A stretch of 64,000 bases of DNA from BM003 sp963699835 (GTDB lineage: Bacteria; Pseudomonadota; Gammaproteobacteria; Steroidobacterales; BM003), in NCBI GenBank assembly GCA_963699835.1, contig CAVOVJ010000015.1, positions 1 to 64,000 of the forward strand. Reading direction: 5' to 3'. Position 1 is the first letter of the stretch, and each line of letters begins with the position of its first letter. Positions 46,111 to 55,883 of this stretch are shown piece by piece. Under the pieces are notes generated by a model. That model was not told where the DNA came from and did no database searches. It worked only from the letters and a program-made list of their open reading frames with translations. The position numbers were made by a program, and so were the translations under genes.

Positions 46111-46813
46111 CGGCTGGCGGCACAAACAACAACCCCCCGATTGCGGGGGGTTGCTGATTTGGTGCCGAGGAGAGGACTTGAACCGGGCCGGAGCGCGTAA
46201 GGCGGTATCAGGTTGAGGCGGTACAGTGTCTCGTGGCTGGCGATGCGTCGAGGTTGGCAGTGGCGCCATATTCGTGGGGGATGCCGGTATCGGCGAGAAT
46301 GTCACCATGGAGGCACTGCTCGGCTGGCGGCACAAACAACAACCCCCCGATTGCGGGGGGTTGCTGATTTGGTGCCCAGGAGAGGACTTGAACCGGGCCG
46401 GAGCGCGTAAGGCGGTATCAGGTTGAGGCGGTACAGTGTCTCGTGGCTGGCGATGCGTCGAGGTTGGCAGTGGCGCCATATTCGTGGGGGATGCCGGTAT
46501 CGGCGAGAATGTCACCATGGAGGCACTGCTCGGCTGGCGGCACAAACAACAACCCCCCGATTGCGGGGGGTTGCTGATTTGGTGCCCAGGAGAGGACTTG
46601 AACCGGGCCGGAGCGCGTAAGGCGGTATCAGGTTGAGGCGGTACAGTGTCTCGTGGCTGGCGATGCGTCGAGGTTGGCAGTGGCGCCATATTCGTGGGGG
46701 ATGCCGGTATCGGCGAGAATGTCACCATGGAGGCACTGCTCGGCTGGCGGCACAAACAACAACCCCCCGATTGCGGGGGGTTGCTGATTTGGTGCCCAGG
46801 AGAGGACTTGAAC
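46111..46813. repeat. 210 bp tandem repeat with partial tRNA-Leu ends, 3 full copies plus a partial
   Basis: Units begin at 46111, 46321, 46531 and 46741, all starting CGGCTGGCGGCACAAACAAC. The spacing is exactly 210 bp. Copies are identical except for one base near 46167 (GTGCCGAGG against GTGCCCAGG). Each unit has a GC hairpin (ACCCCCCGATTGCGGGGGGT) followed by 24 bp identical to the 3' end of the adjacent tRNA-Leu (GGTGCCCAGGAGAGGACTTG plus AACC). About 140 bp of unrelated sequence then completes the unit. In the fourth unit the 24 bp continue into the real tRNA gene. Because 210 is a multiple of 3, long repetitive open frames cross the array on both strands; they are not believed to be genes. 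Confidence 0.95.
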
Positions 46814-46876
46814 CTCCACCTACTTACGTAGACCAGCACCTGAAGCTGGCGCGTCTACCAATTCCGCCACCTGGGC
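46790..46876 (-). tRNA. tRNA-Leu, anticodon CAG
   Basis: Minus strand: acceptor stem GCCCAGG/CCTGGGC with discriminator A and an encoded CCA (46790-46792). D arm TGGCGGAATTGGTAGACGCG, anticodon arm GCCAGCTTCAGGTGCTGG (loop CTTCAGG, anticodon CAG), a long class II variable arm, and T arm GAGGTTCAAGTCCTC. 87 nt with CCA. Its 3' end faces the accessory region and the tandem array. Confidence 0.95.
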
Positions 46877-47173
46877 AATGACCGGTGCGTCGACCCTGAT
46901 CGAGTGCGTCGCAGTTGTTGCAGTTGCTGCAGTTTCTACAAAAATGCCCGGGTTGTCTAACATCACGTACCCCGGCGCTGCGCAAATCTCGAACTTGACT
47001 GTGGCTAGGCCGACCCGCTCAGTCATCGCGGATCGGGCCAGACACCGCTGCTGTCCCCTCCGCTCAGCCGAAAACGGGGCGATAGCGGTCCATGCCGCGG
47101 AGCGCGAACTTTACTGACAGCGTGTATCCTTGTCAATTTACTCGGTAGTCAGGATCAATCACTTGTCGAAAGA

Positions 47174-49408
47174 ATGCCGGAAGCGGCGGGCGCAGACTCG
47201 CGCGATCGCCGCACGAATGAATCCGTTCCCAAGGCTGACGTGCCGGAACGCGCCGCGATTGTCGAGGCACTTGAAGGCGCCGGTCGCCCGATGGACTTCA
47301 AGTCGCTGGTCGGTGGGCTCAGGGTCAAGGGCAACCCCGCACGCCATGCTTTCCAGCGTCGTCTCAAGGCGATGATCCGGGACGGCCAGCTGATCCAGAA
47401 TCGGCGCGAGGAATTCTGTCTCCCCGACAAAGTGCACCTGGTGGTCGGACGGGTCCAGGGTCATGCCGACGGATTCGGTTTTCTGATTCCGGACGCAGGC
47501 GGCGACGACGTTTATCTGGCGGCGCGGCAGATGCGCGAGGTGTTTCACGGCGACCGGCTGGCGGTTCGCATCAGGGGCTACGACCGGCGCGGACGGCCTG
47601 AGGGCACAATTGCGGAAGTTCTGCAGCGCGGGTCCACCGAGATCGTCGGGCGCTACCTGCGCCAACGCGGGGTGGGTTTCGTAGTTCCCGACAATCCCCG
47701 CATTTCCCACCAGGTGATCGTGCCCGACAAGAACGCTGGTGAGGCCCGTCACGGTCAACTGGTGCTGGTCGATATCGTGTCGCCGCCGAGTGCGGTCGCG
47801 CAGCCGGTCGGAAAAGTCAGCCAGGTGCTCGGTGCGCCGGATGCGCCGGGCATTGAAACCGAACTTGCGATCCACGCCCACGGACTGCCGCATCGGTGGT
47901 CCGGAGAAGGTCGAGCGGGAAGTGACGACATTCGCGCCGCAGTGCCATGTCGGCGAAGAAGGACCGTGCGGATTTGCGCGATGTGCCACTGGTGACTATC
48001 GACGGGGAGGATGCAAAGGACTTTGACGACGCGGTATTCGCCGAAAAGACGCGTAGCGGCTGGCGGGTGCTGGTGGCGATCGCCGATGTGTCGCATTACG
48101 TTTGTCGCGGCACAGCGCTCGATGCAGAAGCGCAGGAGCGTGGAACATCGGTGTATTTCCCGAATCGGGTTGTGCGATGCTTCCTGAGGAATTGTCGAAT
48201 GGCCTGTGTTCGCTAAAGCCCAGGGTCGATCGTTTGTGCATGGTGTGCGAGATGCACGTGACGCCCGACGGCAATAGTGACGCGTTCGAAATTCTACGCG
48301 GCGGTCATGAACTCGGCTGCGCGCCTGACCTACACGGAAGTCGCGGCAATGCTCATCGATGGCGATGCGCGACTCAAACGCCGTCACAGCAAGTTGTTGC
48401 CCGCGTTGCAGCAGTTATATGACGTGTACCATGCGCTGGCAGGCGCGCGGCGTCAGCGCGGTGCGATCGACTTTCGATATCCCGGAAGCTCAGCTGATCT
48501 TCGACGACGGCGGGCGGATTGCGGATATCCAGGCGCGCGGCCGTAATGACGCTCATCGGCTGATCGAAGAGTGCATGATTGCGGCCAATGTCCAGGCCGC
48601 GCGGTTCCTCGCTCGTCATCGGATTCCGACGTTGTACCGGGTTCATGAAGGCCCGGACGAAGATCGGGTAGCAGCAGCGCGCGAGTTCTTATCGGGTCTG
48701 GGGCTGTCGCTGGGTGGACTCGACAAACTTGAACCGAGGCATATCACGGCGTTGTTCGAAACGATTCGTGGCCGGCCGGACGAGGAATTGATCGAAACAG
48801 TGATGTTACGGGCGATGGCGCAGGCCGATTACCGGCCCGAGAACGGCGGTCACTTCGGCCTCGCACTCGAAGCTTATGCGCATTTCACTTCGCCGATCCG
48901 GCGTTACCCGGATCTGCTGGTTCATCGCGGTATCCGGCATGTGCTCGAGGGCGGTAAAGCCGCTGACTTTTCCTATTCGCCCGGACAGATGCTTGAGCTG
49001 GGCACGCAATGTTCGGCTGCAGAACGGCGCGCTGACGATGCCACCCGCGAAGCGGTGCAGTGGCTCAAGATCGAATTTATGCAGGACAAGCTCGGCGAGG
49101 AATTCGACGGGATCATTACCGGAGTCACCGATTTCGGCGTGTTCGTCACGCTCAAGGGCATGCAGATAGATGGACTCGTGCATGTGACCTCGCTCGGAAA
49201 CGACTACTTCGATCACGATCGGACGCGCCATCGAATGGTGGGGCAACGCTCAGGCGCGACCTATGGCCTGACCGACGAATTGCGGGTGCGGGTCGCGCGC
49301 GCCAGTCTCGAAGATCGCAAGATCGATTTCGTGCCGGTAGCCACTGAGGGTCAGTCGCAGAACCGGCCACGCGGCTCGCGCAAAGGCGGGCGGCGCCGGC
49401 GGCGATGA
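47174..49408 (+). CDS. rnr: Ribonuclease R (about five frameshifts)
   Basis: Processive 3'-5' exoribonuclease. N-terminal winged helix (PMDFKSLVGGLRVKGNPARH) and cold-shock domains (VVGRVQGHADGFGFLIPDAG, VPDNPRISHQVIVPDKNAG). Breaks lie near 47893, 47950, 48178, 48290 and 48468. The RNB domain, read across them, has DLRDVPLVTIDGEDAKDFDD (catalytic Asp cluster), ERGTSVYFPNRVV, MLPEELSNGLCSLKP, FYAAVMNSAARLTYTEVAAM and IEECMIAANVQAARFLARHR. It continues HFGLALEAYAHFTSPIRRYP. The S1 domain is EFDGIITGVTDFGVFVTLKG and the tail is Arg-rich. All blocks occur in order, so the gene is most likely intact. The ATG at 47174 is the best start. The stop overlaps rlmB. Confidence 0.93.
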
Positions 49409-50152
49409 GCGCGGAGCGTTCCCAGACAGTTTATGGTATCCATGCCGTTGCGCATGTGTTGCGGGCCGCGCCCGCGCGGGTGACCGCGATGCTGGCGTTA
49501 CAGGACCGTCCCGACGGTCGCGTCGCGGCGCTTGTGGAGCAGGCCAGTGCGGCGGGGATTTCGGTCAACCTGGTCGCCGCCGACGTGCTCGACCGCCAAT
49601 GCGGCGGTGTTCACCAGGGCATCGCTGTGAAGCTCCGCCCGTCCGAGCCGTGGGACGAGAAGAGCTTGTTGCGGCATTTGCAGGATGTCGAACAGCCCTT
49701 GTTGCTCGTGCTCGACGGCGTCAAGGATCCGCATAATCTCGGTGCCTGCCTGCGGGTAGCCGATGGCGCAGGTGCCGATGCGGTGGTCGTACCGCGCGAC
49801 CGCGCGGTCGGGCTGACCGCAGCCGTGCGCAAGGTGGCCTGCGGGGCGGCGGAGACGACGCCACTGGTGCGGGTTCGCAATCTGGCGCGAGCCATGCGTG
49901 GCTTTGAAAGAGGCCGGAATCTGGTGTGTCGGCACCCATGCGGGCGGCGACACCGTTACACGGATGCGGATCTTAGCGGATCGCATTGCGTTGGTGATGG
50001 GCGGAGAGGAAAGCGGACTGCGGCGACTTACCAGTGAGCATTGCGACCTCCTCGTTCGTTTGCCGATGCGCGGCATGGTCGAGAGTCTCAACGTTTCCGT
50101 TGCGAGCGGCATCTGTCTTTACGAGGCCTTGCGGCAAAGAACGAGACCGTGA
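49405..50152 (+). CDS. rlmB: 23S rRNA (guanosine-2'-O-)-methyltransferase RlmB (one frameshift)
   Basis: SPOUT methyltransferase for G2251 of 23S rRNA. The N-terminal substrate-binding domain has SQTVYGIHAVAHVLRAAPAR and GGVHQGIAVK. The SpoU domain has LLVLDGVKDPHNLGACLRVA and KVACGAAETTPLVRVRNLA. After an extra G near 49892, it continues ALKEAGIWCVGTHAGGDT, ALVMGGEESGLRRLTSEHCD and LVRLPMRGMVESLNVSVASG. About 249 aa. The ATG overlaps the rnr stop (ATGA), the standard rnr-rlmB pair. Confidence 0.94.
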
Positions 50153-50319
50153 TCCGTATCGATGCATAGGCCTTCGCCGGTTGCACAAGAACTCGCGGCC
50201 TCACTTAAACTCCGTCGGCTTTCTTCGCGACCGCCAGCTATGGGCCGCGAAGCTCCTTGCCTCACCGCGTGATCTCCAGGATGTGCGATGGGAGGCTGTC
50301 TAACCCGAAGGGAGTGACA

Positions 50320-50878
50320 ATGCGTCATTACGAAATCGTGTTTCTGGTCCATCCGGACCAGAGCGAGCAGGTTCCTGCCATGCTCGAACGCTACCGCAGT
50401 CTCATTGAGACAGGCAGTGGCACCATCCATCGTCTTGAGGACTGGGGCCGGCGCCAGCTGGCATTCCCGATCAACAAGATTCACAAGGCTCACTACGTCC
50501 TGCTCAACATCGAGTGTGAAAAGTCAATCCTCGATGAGCTGACCGGGGCATTCCGTTTCAATGACGCGGTATTGCGTCACCTGGTAATCAGCCGCAAGGA
50601 AGCTATCAGCTGAGCCCTCGCTGATGGCGAAAGCCGAAGAAGAGGAGCGCCCGAGAGAGAGCCGCCGTGACGCGGATGGCGGCGAGAGCAAGCCGGCGCC
50701 GGTTGCGGCTGAAACGGATAGCGACGAAGCGGAACCGAAAAGCTCCGATAGTGATGCGGAAACCGCTGAGCCGGCTGCGGAGAAACCGGCAGATGCTACC
50801 GTCGAGGAGCCCGAAGAGTCCGCCGAAACGGTCAACGCCGAAGCAGCTGAGGCCGACAAGACCTCGGCAAGCGTCTGA
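50320..50878 (+). CDS. rpsF: 30S ribosomal protein bS6 with long acidic tail (one frameshift)
   Basis: Binds the 16S central domain with bS18. GAAGGGAG precedes the ATG. MRHYEIVFLVHPDQSEQVPA, GTIHRLEDWGRRQLAFPINK, AHYVLLNIECEKSILDELTG and FNDAVLRHLVISRKEAIS form the core (97 aa to an apparent stop at 50613). Removing one T there (AGCTGAG to AGCGAG) continues EPSLMAKAEEEERPRESRRD in frame, matching the usual bS6 tail. It runs on for about 78 more Ala/Glu/Asp-rich residues to 50878. Read this way the downstream 84-codon frame is not a separate gene. The tail is much longer than in E. coli bS6. Confidence 0.88.
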
Positions 50879-50912
50879 TTCTCAGACTTAATACCATCAG
50901 GAGTTAATGGAT

Positions 50913-51137
50913 ATGGCCAGATTTTTCCGCAGGCGGAAATTCTGTCGCTTCACCGCCGACGGCGTGAAGGAAATCGACTACAAGGACATTGCAACGCTCA
51001 AGAATTACGTGACCGAGACCGGCAAGATCGTTCCCAGCCGGATTACCGGCACGAAGGCGAACTATCAGCGTCAGCTGGCGGTTGCGGTTAAGCGCGCCAG
51101 ATTCCTCGCGTTGTTGCCGTACACGGATCGTCATTAA
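50913..51137 (+). CDS. rpsR: 30S ribosomal protein bS18
   Basis: 74 aa: MARFFRRRKFCRFTADGVKE, IDYKDIATLKNYVTETGKIV, PSRITGTKANYQRQLAVAVK and RARFLALLPYTDRH. This is the complete family sequence. AGGAG sits 9 bases before the ATG at 50913; an ATG two codons upstream (50907) is too close to it. Confidence 0.98.
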   Translation: MARFFRRRKFCRFTADGVKEIDYKDIATLKNYVTETGKIVPSRITGTKANYQRQLAVAVKRARFLALLPYTDRH

Positions 51138-51202
51138 GACTGCGGCGGGCGCACCGGTCGTGGTCGGCCGGCGCATCCGTACTCAGCGACTATTGCGTAG
51201 AC

Positions 51203-52077
51203 GTGGACGAGTTTCTCGGCTGGGTTGAAGCGCGCCGGCACAGAGGCGCATTGCTGCTTGCCGCTTCAATGTTGTTACCGCCACTCGGCATTCTCGGTGG
51301 CGCTCTGCTCGTTTATCTTGTGTCTGCGCTATGACGCGCGTTATGGCTTGATTACCGCGGCGGTAGCCGGGTTGGTTTTGTGCCTGTTGTCGCTGGCCGT
51401 TGGTGGTCCGACAGCAGTGATGCGAGCGGCATCGGTCGCCGCCTTTAACTGGTTGCCGCTGCTGGGTCTGGCGGCAGTCCAGTGCGCGTTACCGGTCGCT
51501 CACCCTGAGTTTTCAGGTGGCTGCAGCCACCGGGTTTGTGCTGCTGCTGGTCGGGCTGGCGTTGGTGCCCGATGTGCGTGCACTGACGCTGGATGTGCTT
51601 GGTGGCGTGTGGGAGGCGATGGCCCAGCTGGGATTTGGGCGAATGCCGGAAGAGGCGGAAAGTGCGATTGTTGCGATTTTCCCGGGTCTCTTTGTCGGAT
51701 TCATGGCGCTCGGATACCTTGTAAGCCTGTTCATCGGCTGCTGGTGGTTCAAAGGCGGGGATGGTGAGCCGGGGTTTGGAGAACAGTTTCGGCGACTGCG
51801 ACTCGGCCGGTTGCTGATCATCCTGGCAACGGTGGTTATGGGGCTGGCGATCGTCACGGATTGGCTCGTAATGAGCAACCTGGCCTGGATGTTCCTGATC
51901 TTCCTGGTTTTGCAAGGACTCTCGGTCGCGCATTACCTGGTTGCGGAAAGAGGGCTGCACAAGTCGATTTTGATAGTGGTGTATGTGTTGCTGATACTCG
52001 TTGGCCAGATCGGCATACCGGTACTGGCCGGGGCGGGATATCTCGACAACTGGCTGGACGTTCGGACGCGTATCTGA
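51203..52077 (+). CDS. DUF2232-like membrane protein (two frameshifts)
   Basis: About 290 aa polytopic membrane protein between rpsR and rplI, a position where such a gene is common in gammaproteobacteria. GTG start at 51203 (VDEFLGWVEARRHRGALLLA). Breaks near 51325 and 51505 join ASMLLPPLGILGGALLVYLV, YGLITAAVAGLVLCLLSLAV, AATGFVLLLVGLALVPDVRA, IVAIFPGLFVGFMALGYLVS and LVMSNLAWMFLIFLVLQGLS. The end is LIVVYVLLILVGQIGIPVLA. About eight helices. Function unknown. Confidence 0.8.
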
Positions 52078-52112
52078 CCCGTGCTCGGGTCCGCTGCGCA
52101 GGAGACTGGAAT

Positions 52113-52562
52113 ATGAACGTGATTTTGTTGGAAAAGATCGAAAATCTCGGTGACATCGGTGACCAGGTGAAGGTTCGCTCAGGCTACGGTCGGAATTTCC
52201 TGTTGCCGCAGGGCAAGGCGGCGCTGGCTACCGCTGACAACGTGGCAAAGATGGAAGCACGCCGGGCCGAGCTCGAAGGCAAGGCTGCCGCCGAACTTGA
52301 TGCCGCGAAGGAGCGGGCAAAACAATTCGAAGGATTTGCGCTGACGATGACCGCAAAGGCGGGTTCCGAGGGCAAGTTGTTCGGCTCGATTGGTACCGCC
52401 GACATCGCCGAGGCCTGTGAGAAAGCCGGAGTTCCGGTCGAAAAGCGGGAAGTCCGTATGGCAGACGGCCCGATCAGGATTGCCGGTGAGCACGAAATCG
52501 AAATCCACCTTCACTCTGACGTGTCGGTGATTGTGCCGATCAACGTCGTCGCGGAAGAATAA
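52113..52562 (+). CDS. rplI: 50S ribosomal protein bL9
   Basis: 149 aa. N domain MNVILLEKIENLGDIGDQVK and VRSGYGRNFLLPQGKAALAT, a connecting helix (EARRAELEGKAAAELDAAKE), and C domain TMTAKAGSEGKLFGSIGTAD and EIEIHLHSDVSVIVPINVV. Frame intact; CAGGAGACTGGAAT precedes the ATG. Confidence 0.98.
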   Translation: MNVILLEKIENLGDIGDQVKVRSGYGRNFLLPQGKAALATADNVAKMEARRAELEGKAAAELDAAKERAKQFEGFALTMTAKAGSEGKLFGSIGTADIAEACEKAGVPVEKREVRMADGPIRIAGEHEIEIHLHSDVSVIVPINVVAEE

Positions 52563-52678
52563 GTTACAGTCTGCGCCGCGCTTGTGCTTTGGGCGCGACT
52601 TGCACGTCAGGACTTGCGTTCGACGGGTGTTGGCGGTTATACCCGGTGATCGGGTGAGAGGTTGACGATACACGGGCG

Positions 52679-54073
52679 ATGGCAGAGCTAGCCGAGACAC
52701 GGGACCGGGAAGCGGATACGAGATCGATCCGCGTTCCTCCGCACTCGACCGAGGCGGAGCAGGCCGTTCTGGGTGGACTGATGCTCGATAATTCGGCGTG
52801 GGACAAGATCGCCGATCGCGTCAACGAGACGGATTTTTACCGCGTCGATCATCAGTTGATATTTGCAGCGATTGCGGCGCTGGCGGATGAGCACCAGCCG
52901 TTCGATGCCGTGACGTTGTCGGAACACCTGGAGCGACGTGACAAGCTGCAAAAGTGCGGCGGTCTCGCCTATCTTGGAACTCTTGCCAACGAGACACCGA
53001 GTGCGGCGAATATTCGCGCTTATGCGGACATTGTCCGCGAGCGTTCCCTGTTGCGTTCACTGATCGATGCCGCGGGTGAAATCGCCGGCAGTGCGTTTTC
53101 TCCCGAGGGCCGTTCCGCCAGTGCTTTGGTGGACGAGGCCGAACGACGTGTGTTTGAAATCGCCGAACGTGGCCAGCGCCACGGTTCCGGCTTTCAGTCG
53201 TTGCGCCAGATTTTGCCGGCGACGGTGGATCGTCTCGATGTCCTCAGCCATTCCGACGACGACATCACCGGTGTGTCGTCGGGTTTCGCCCAGTTCGATG
53301 AATTGACCGCCGGGTTGCAACGCAGCGATCTGATAATCATCGCCGGGCGCCCTTCGATGGGCAAGACGACGCTCGCGGTCAACATTGCCGAGAACGCGGC
53401 GATAGGAAGCAAGATTCCGGTCGCGATATTCAGCATGGAGATGTCGGCCGAGCAGCTGAGTTTCCGGATGATTGGTTCGATCGGCCGGGTCAACCAGTCC
53501 AATCTCCGTCGTGGCCGGTTCACCGACGAAGACTGGAATCGCATCAATATGGCGGTGGCGATGATGACACAGGCTCCCATCTATATTGATGACACGCCCG
53601 CGCTGACGCCAACGGAGGTGCGTGCGCGCGCGCGTCGACTGGCACGCGAACACGGTCTCGGATTGATCGTGATCGATTACCTGCAGCTCATGCAGGTGAC
53701 CGGGACAAAGGAAAATCGCGCGACCGAAATCTCCGAAATCTCACGTTCGCTGAAAGCGCTGGCCAAGGAGCTCAACATTCCGATTATTGCGCTGTCGCAG
53801 CTCAACCGCAGCGTTGAGCAGCGTCAAGACAAGCGGCCTGTCATGTCCGATCTGCGTGAGTCCGGTGCCATCGAGCAGGATGCCGATGTCATTGCGTTTA
53901 TTTACCGCGAGGAGGTCTACGATCCGGACACCCCGCGCAAGGGTATTGCGGATGTGATCATCGCGAAACAGCGTAATGGTCCCGTTGGCGATATACACCT
54001 TACGTTTCTCGGTGAGTACACGAAATTCGAAAACCTTATTGCTGAGGCGTACGGCGACGAGGGTTTTTCGTGA
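52679..54073 (+). CDS. dnaB: Replicative DNA helicase
   Basis: Hexameric 5'-3' fork helicase, 464 aa. N-terminal domain IRVPPHSTEAEQAVLGGLML. RecA-like domain with Walker A IIAGRPSMGKTTLAVNIAEN, FSMEMSAEQLSFRMIGSIGR, Walker B LIVIDYLQLMQ, IIALSQLNRSVEQRQDKRPV and MSDLRESGAIEQDADVIAFI. No frame problems. The stop overlaps the GTG start of alr. Confidence 0.98.
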   Translation: MAELAETRDREADTRSIRVPPHSTEAEQAVLGGLMLDNSAWDKIADRVNETDFYRVDHQLIFAAIAALADEHQPFDAVTLSEHLERRDKLQKCGGLAYLGTLANETPSAANIRAYADIVRERSLLRSLIDAAGEIAGSAFSPEGRSASALVDEAERRVFEIAERGQRHGSGFQSLRQILPATVDRLDVLSHSDDDITGVSSGFAQFDELTAGLQRSDLIIIAGRPSMGKTTLAVNIAENAAIGSKIPVAIFSMEMSAEQLSFRMIGSIGRVNQSNLRRGRFTDEDWNRINMAVAMMTQAPIYIDDTPALTPTEVRARARRLAREHGLGLIVIDYLQLMQVTGTKENRATEISEISRSLKALAKELNIPIIALSQLNRSVEQRQDKRPVMSDLRESGAIEQDADVIAFIYREEVYDPDTPRKGIADVIIAKQRNGPVGDIHLTFLGEYTKFENLIAEAYGDEGFS

Positions 54074-55149
54074 CGTCGTTTTGCAGCGCCACGATCGATA
54101 CTTCGGCGCTGAAACACAATCTCCAGATCATCCGCAGCGTCGCTCCACGCAGCCGTGTTATGGCCGTTATAAAGGCCAACGCTTATGGGCACGGTATTGT
54201 TCCGGTGGCGCGAGCGCTTGCTTCGGCTGACGCGTTGGCCGTAGCGCGTCTCGCGGAGGCGCGGCAGTTGCGCAAGGCCGGTATCGTTTCGCGCGTGGTG
54301 CTGCTCGAAGGCGTAAACCTTCGAACCGAGCTTGAACAGGCAGCGCAACTGGGGCTGGATCTCGTCGTTCACAATGATGAGCAGGTTCGGATGCTCGAAG
54401 ATTTCGAGATCAGTGATGCATTCTCTGTCTGGCTGAAAATCGATACGGGCATGAACCGTCTGGGGATAGCCGCCGCTGACCTTGATGATTTTCTGCACCG
54501 GTTGCATCGTTGTGCAAGCGTAAGGAACGTGCCGCGGCTGATGTCGCACCTGGCAAATGCTGACGATCGCGATGATGCGAAAACACCGAGCCAGATGCGC
54601 CAGTTTGCCGCGATCACCGACGCCCGGCGATGTGAAAGAACGCTCGCAAACTCGGGCGGATTATTTGGCTGGACAGGCAGTCATTTCGATTGGGTCAGGC
54701 CGGGTATAGCGCTGTACGGCATTACCCCCTTCGCCACCGGAACAGGCGCCGATCTCGGGTTGCGGCCGGCAATGCGGTTGCAAGCACGGATCATTGCCCT
54801 GCGCCGGGTCGAACCGGGGCAGACGGTTGGCTATGGCGGCAATTGGCGTGCTTCGGTATCCACCAGGATCGCGGTGGCGGGAATCGGTTACGGCGACGGA
54901 TATCCACGCCACCTGGATAACGCCGCGCCCGTTTCACTGCATGGGCACCATGCGCCGCTGCTTGGGCGGGTATCGATGGATATGATTACGATCGGCCTCG
55001 ACGATCATCCCGATGCAGCCATTGGCGACGAGGTAACCCTGTGGGGCAGGGAATTACCGGTCGAGCGGGTTGCCCGGCTCGCCGGAACGATTCCCTACGA
55101 GTTGCTGTGTGGCGTCACGCAACGCGTCGACGTGCGCTACGTTACCTGA
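54070..55149 (+). CDS. alr: Alanine racemase
   Basis: PLP enzyme making D-Ala for peptidoglycan, 359 aa. VMAVIKANAYGHGIVPVARA contains the PLP Lys. WLKIDTGMNRLG, LPNSGG-like RTLANSGGLFGW, VRPGIALYGITPF, VGYGGNWRA, GYGDGYPRHL and LGRVSMDMITI follow. A Tyr after GIALYG-type motifs and in the C-terminal domain is conserved. GTG start at 54070 overlaps the dnaB stop. Convergent with the FHA gene, overlapping by 8 bases. Confidence 0.96.
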   Translation: MTSFCSATIDTSALKHNLQIIRSVAPRSRVMAVIKANAYGHGIVPVARALASADALAVARLAEARQLRKAGIVSRVVLLEGVNLRTELEQAAQLGLDLVVHNDEQVRMLEDFEISDAFSVWLKIDTGMNRLGIAAADLDDFLHRLHRCASVRNVPRLMSHLANADDRDDAKTPSQMRQFAAITDARRCERTLANSGGLFGWTGSHFDWVRPGIALYGITPFATGTGADLGLRPAMRLQARIIALRRVEPGQTVGYGGNWRASVSTRIAVAGIGYGDGYPRHLDNAAPVSLHGHHAPLLGRVSMDMITIGLDDHPDAAIGDEVTLWGRELPVERVARLAGTIPYELLCGVTQRVDVRYVT

Positions 55150-55873
55150 GGAAAAACCCCATCTTGACCCCGGCAAGCTCGATGACATCATTGTCCTCGA
55201 GCTTCTGAGCCCGCGGACCAATGCGTTTGCCATTGACGACGGGATAGTTGCCGTCTTCGAGGCTGTCGACGTGGACGATGTAATAGCCTTCCGCCCGTCG
55301 CGTCACGCCCGCAACCTGTACTCCCGGCCGGCCCAGTGTCGTCAGCGCCTTGGTTAACTCGAGTTCCTTGCCGGCGAACGCGCCCGACAGGACCTGCAGC
55401 TTCGCCATCCTGGGCGTTGTCGCGGACGCGGATGCAGATGCCGCCGCTGTCTCCGTTTCCATTGCGCCAGAGCCGGAAGCAGCTTTCTGTACCGCCTGTG
55501 CGGCCTGATTCATTTTCTCTGCGCTGGCGGAGCTCGGGTGTATTACCATCGTTTTTTCGAATTCATCCGGGTCCGCATCGGCTTCTTCCTGGTCGACGAA
55601 GCGCAACTGGTGGTGCCCAATCGTGATTACGTCGCCATGCTGAAGCGCGTGCTTCTTGATCAGCTTGCCATTGACATAGGTGCCGTTGGTGCTGTTCAGA
55701 TCCTCAAGAAACGAGTCGTTCAGGATATTGATGATGAGCGCGTGGTGGCCGCTCACAGCTGCGTTGTCGATGCGGACGTCGTTATCCGGCAGGCGGCCAA
55801 CCGTGTACCGCTCCTTGGTCATGTTGTATTCCGCCAGAACCTGTCCGTCGAGGCTAAGCATCAAACGTGCCAT
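55142..55873 (-). CDS. FHA-domain protein (two FHA domains)
   Basis: 243 aa. First FHA domain at residues ~20-90: YTVGRLPDNDVRIDNAAVSG, HHALI, EDLNSTNGTYVNG and GDVITIGHHQLRF, with all phosphothreonine-binding positions. A low-complexity Ala/Ser linker follows (residues ~120-155). The second, more diverged FHA is at ~160-243 (TTLGRPGVQVAGVTRRAEGY, PVVNGKRIG, DNDVIELAGVKMGF). FHA domains read phosphothreonine marks; partners are probably substrates of the kinase two genes upstream. Ten bases downstream of the phosphatase gene. Confidence 0.9.
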   Translation of the reverse strand: MARLMLSLDGQVLAEYNMTKERYTVGRLPDNDVRIDNAAVSGHHALIINILNDSFLEDLNSTNGTYVNGKLIKKHALQHGDVITIGHHQLRFVDQEEADADPDEFEKTMVIHPSSASAEKMNQAAQAVQKAASGSGAMETETAAASASASATTPRMAKLQVLSGAFAGKELELTKALTTLGRPGVQVAGVTRRAEGYYIVHVDSLEDGNYPVVNGKRIGPRAQKLEDNDVIELAGVKMGFFLR

Positions 55874-55883
55874 TACCCGCCCT

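Noticed and set aside
46111..46813. Possible CRISPR array
   Set aside because: The repeat is 210 bp with no short repeat/unique spacer pattern, and no cas genes are nearby.
45922..46839. 305-codon minus-strand open frame made of 70-residue repeats, and matching 65-66-codon plus-strand frames
   Set aside because: They exist only because the 210 bp tandem unit is a multiple of three. They run through tRNA sequence and terminator hairpins and have no ribosome-binding site or protein character.
14931..50613. Programmed ribosomal frameshifting as an explanation for the breaks
   Set aside because: Breaks are scattered over many genes without a common slippery heptamer or pseudoknot, and none of these families is known to use programmed shifts at these sites.
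50624..50878. Separate 84-codon acidic protein between rpsF and rpsR
   Set aside because: Its start matches the normal continuation of bS6 once a single extra T is removed, so it is treated as the bS6 tail.
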